From Paenibacillus tuaregi (GTDB taxonomy: Bacteria > Bacillota > Bacilli > Paenibacillales > Paenibacillaceae), in NCBI RefSeq assembly GCF_900086655.1, contig NZ_LT575476.1:5356431-5420430 (forward strand): 64,000 nt of DNA, given 5' to 3'. The position numbers were made by a program, and so were the translations under genes. Position 1 is the stretch's first letter; every line of letters begins with the position of its first letter. The notes under the pieces are model-generated. The model searched no databases. It was not told where the DNA came from and was given only the letters and a program-made list of their open reading frames with translations. Shown piece by piece: positions 63,332 through 64,000 of the stretch.

Positions 63332-63436
63332 CGCCTGAATCTCCTAACACGGGGTATAAATGGTTAGATGCTCCATCTATAATAGCACCTTGTGGGAAAT
63401 AATCTATCCCTTTATAATTAGCTCGGCACATATGTC

Positions 63437-63478
63437 AAAATGCCTTTAATCCACGTTCAGCGGGTTAAAGGCATTTTT
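63437..63478. terminator. Orphan bidirectional terminator
   Basis: 13-bp stem AAAATGCCTTTAA / TTAAAGGCATTTT with a 15-nt loop and T runs on both sides. Both flanking genes point away from it, so it ends no visible gene. The rest of the 383-bp gap holds only the direct repeats at 63609-63639. Confidence 0.75.
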
Positions 63479-63608
63479 GCGTATCTTATCATTTCATGGC
63501 TCCTAGGGCGATAGGTGCTCTATCACGGGTTGACAATATCCTCCCACTTTTTAGGAGCCAATTATGTTTTTATCAAAGTAAAGAGATTAAAAAAATTTTT
63601 GACCAATT

Positions 63609-63639
63609 AGTCCGGATATATTTGACTGTTCAGTCCGGA
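63609..63639. promoter_or_regulatory. Direct repeats in the promoter of the SnoaL-like gene
   Basis: AGTCCGGA at 63609-63616 and 63632-63639 (23-bp period) flank TTGACT (63622-63627), a good -35; a TATAG-like -10 follows at about 63646. They probably bind a repressor or activator. Confidence 0.6.
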
Positions 63640-63714
63640 AAGTGATATAGTGAGTTTAGTCCTTCCACCACTTGGATAAGACACCCATTCTCGGAAGAAA
63701 GCGAGGCAACTGAA

Positions 63715-64000
63715 ATGAGTACCTTGTCTTACGAGCAAGCTAAGCAGCTCATTCAACTTTTCGCAGACCATTACATTCATAAGGATTATGCTGCATTTCT
63801 CGATTTGTTTGCTGACGATATCGTCTTCGAGTTTCCTTATGCCCAGGAACCCAACCCTAAACGTCTTGACGGGAAGGCGGCGCTGCAGCAGTATCTGGAG
63901 AAGTTGGGGAAGGTGCTAGAAATAACGTCATTCACCACACCAGTCATTCATGTAGCAGCCGATACCCCTGTATTCTTTGCTCAGTTCGAAGCAAGTGGCA
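63715..64000 (+). CDS. NTF2/SnoaL-like protein (3' end outside window)
   Basis: The visible 95 residues begin MSTLSYEQAKQLIQLFADHY and continue DYAAFLDLFADDIVFEFPYA, a typical SnoaL/NTF2-like start with the alpha-helix and first beta-strand, then RLDGKAALQQYLEKL. Proteins of this fold act as isomerases, cyclases or ligand-binding proteins. The start ATG 63715 has GAGG about 10 nt before. The direct repeats upstream suggest a locally regulated promoter. Confidence 0.85.
   Translation, partial: MSTLSYEQAKQLIQLFADHYIHKDYAAFLDLFADDIVFEFPYAQEPNPKRLDGKAALQQYLEKLGKVLEITSFTTPVIHVAADTPVFFAQFEASG

Overview
The window looks like chromosome of a spore-forming Gram-positive of the Paenibacillus type. I infer this from LplB/LplC-type sugar permeases, strong GGAGG ribosome binding sites, GTG and TTG starts, SLH-domain surface proteins, lipoproteins with standard lipoboxes, two-component pairs next to solute-binding proteins, and a large share of small regulators. 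No rRNA, tRNA, CRISPR array or intact insertion sequence was seen. Most genes are on the minus strand.

Layout. 0-5 kb: an aryl/amino-glycoside utilisation operon (LacI repressor, BadF-type sugar kinase, GH4 phospho-glycosidase, two ABC permeases) with two matching LacI-type operators. 5-6.5 kb: a nucleotidyltransferase of the antibiotic-modifying type and a small DUF2642-like protein. 6.6-11.3 kb: a redox/electrophile defence cluster (RclA-like flavoprotein, TetR regulator, flavodoxin-fold quinone reductase, SDR, MDR reductase) with a shared palindromic operator. 11.4-21.1 kb: DUF4386 membrane protein, AraC, DJ-1/PfpI, Rrf2-MFS and TetR-MATE efflux pairs, Asp/Glu racemase, a virginiamycin B lyase with all catalytic residues, and a GNAT. 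21-26 kb: AraC, TPR protein, gene scraps (methyltransferase motif, spore-surface-like domain), a 200-bp inverted-repeat element, and a MarR-reductase operon with two operators.

26-33.5 kb is a fructosamine (fructoselysine-type) catabolic cluster: frlA, frlB, frlD, frlC, then an amidohydrolase, a YjbQ-family enzyme and two GntR/UTRA regulators. The transporter gene frlA is interrupted by one in-frame TAA. 34-36.6 kb: an ABC-2 exporter and a LytTR regulator fused to a degenerate ABC-ATPase domain. 36.7-40.4 kb: ankyrin, DUF1963-like, LRR-like and DUF4062 proteins of unknown role. 40.5-47.8 kb: carboxymuconolactone decarboxylase-like protein and tautomerase with a divergent LysR, an S41 protease with a two-component system, a SagB-type oxidoreductase and a DedA protein. 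48-55.6 kb: three large secreted serine hydrolases of the class C beta-lactamase fold, two carrying SLH repeats. 55.8-63.3 kb: a response regulator, histidine kinase and lipoprotein operon, then a sugar ABC importer operon (binding protein, two permeases) ending in an HlyD-type adaptor. The window ends inside an NTF2/SnoaL-like gene.

Most regulators lie beside their likely targets and several have clear operator palindromes, so much of the local control can be read from sequence. The points most worth following are the enlarged frl cluster with its broken permease, the LytTR/dead-ATPase regulator, the HlyD adaptor in a sugar importer operon, the recombination scar behind the binding protein gene, and the 36.7-40.4 kb group of unknowns.
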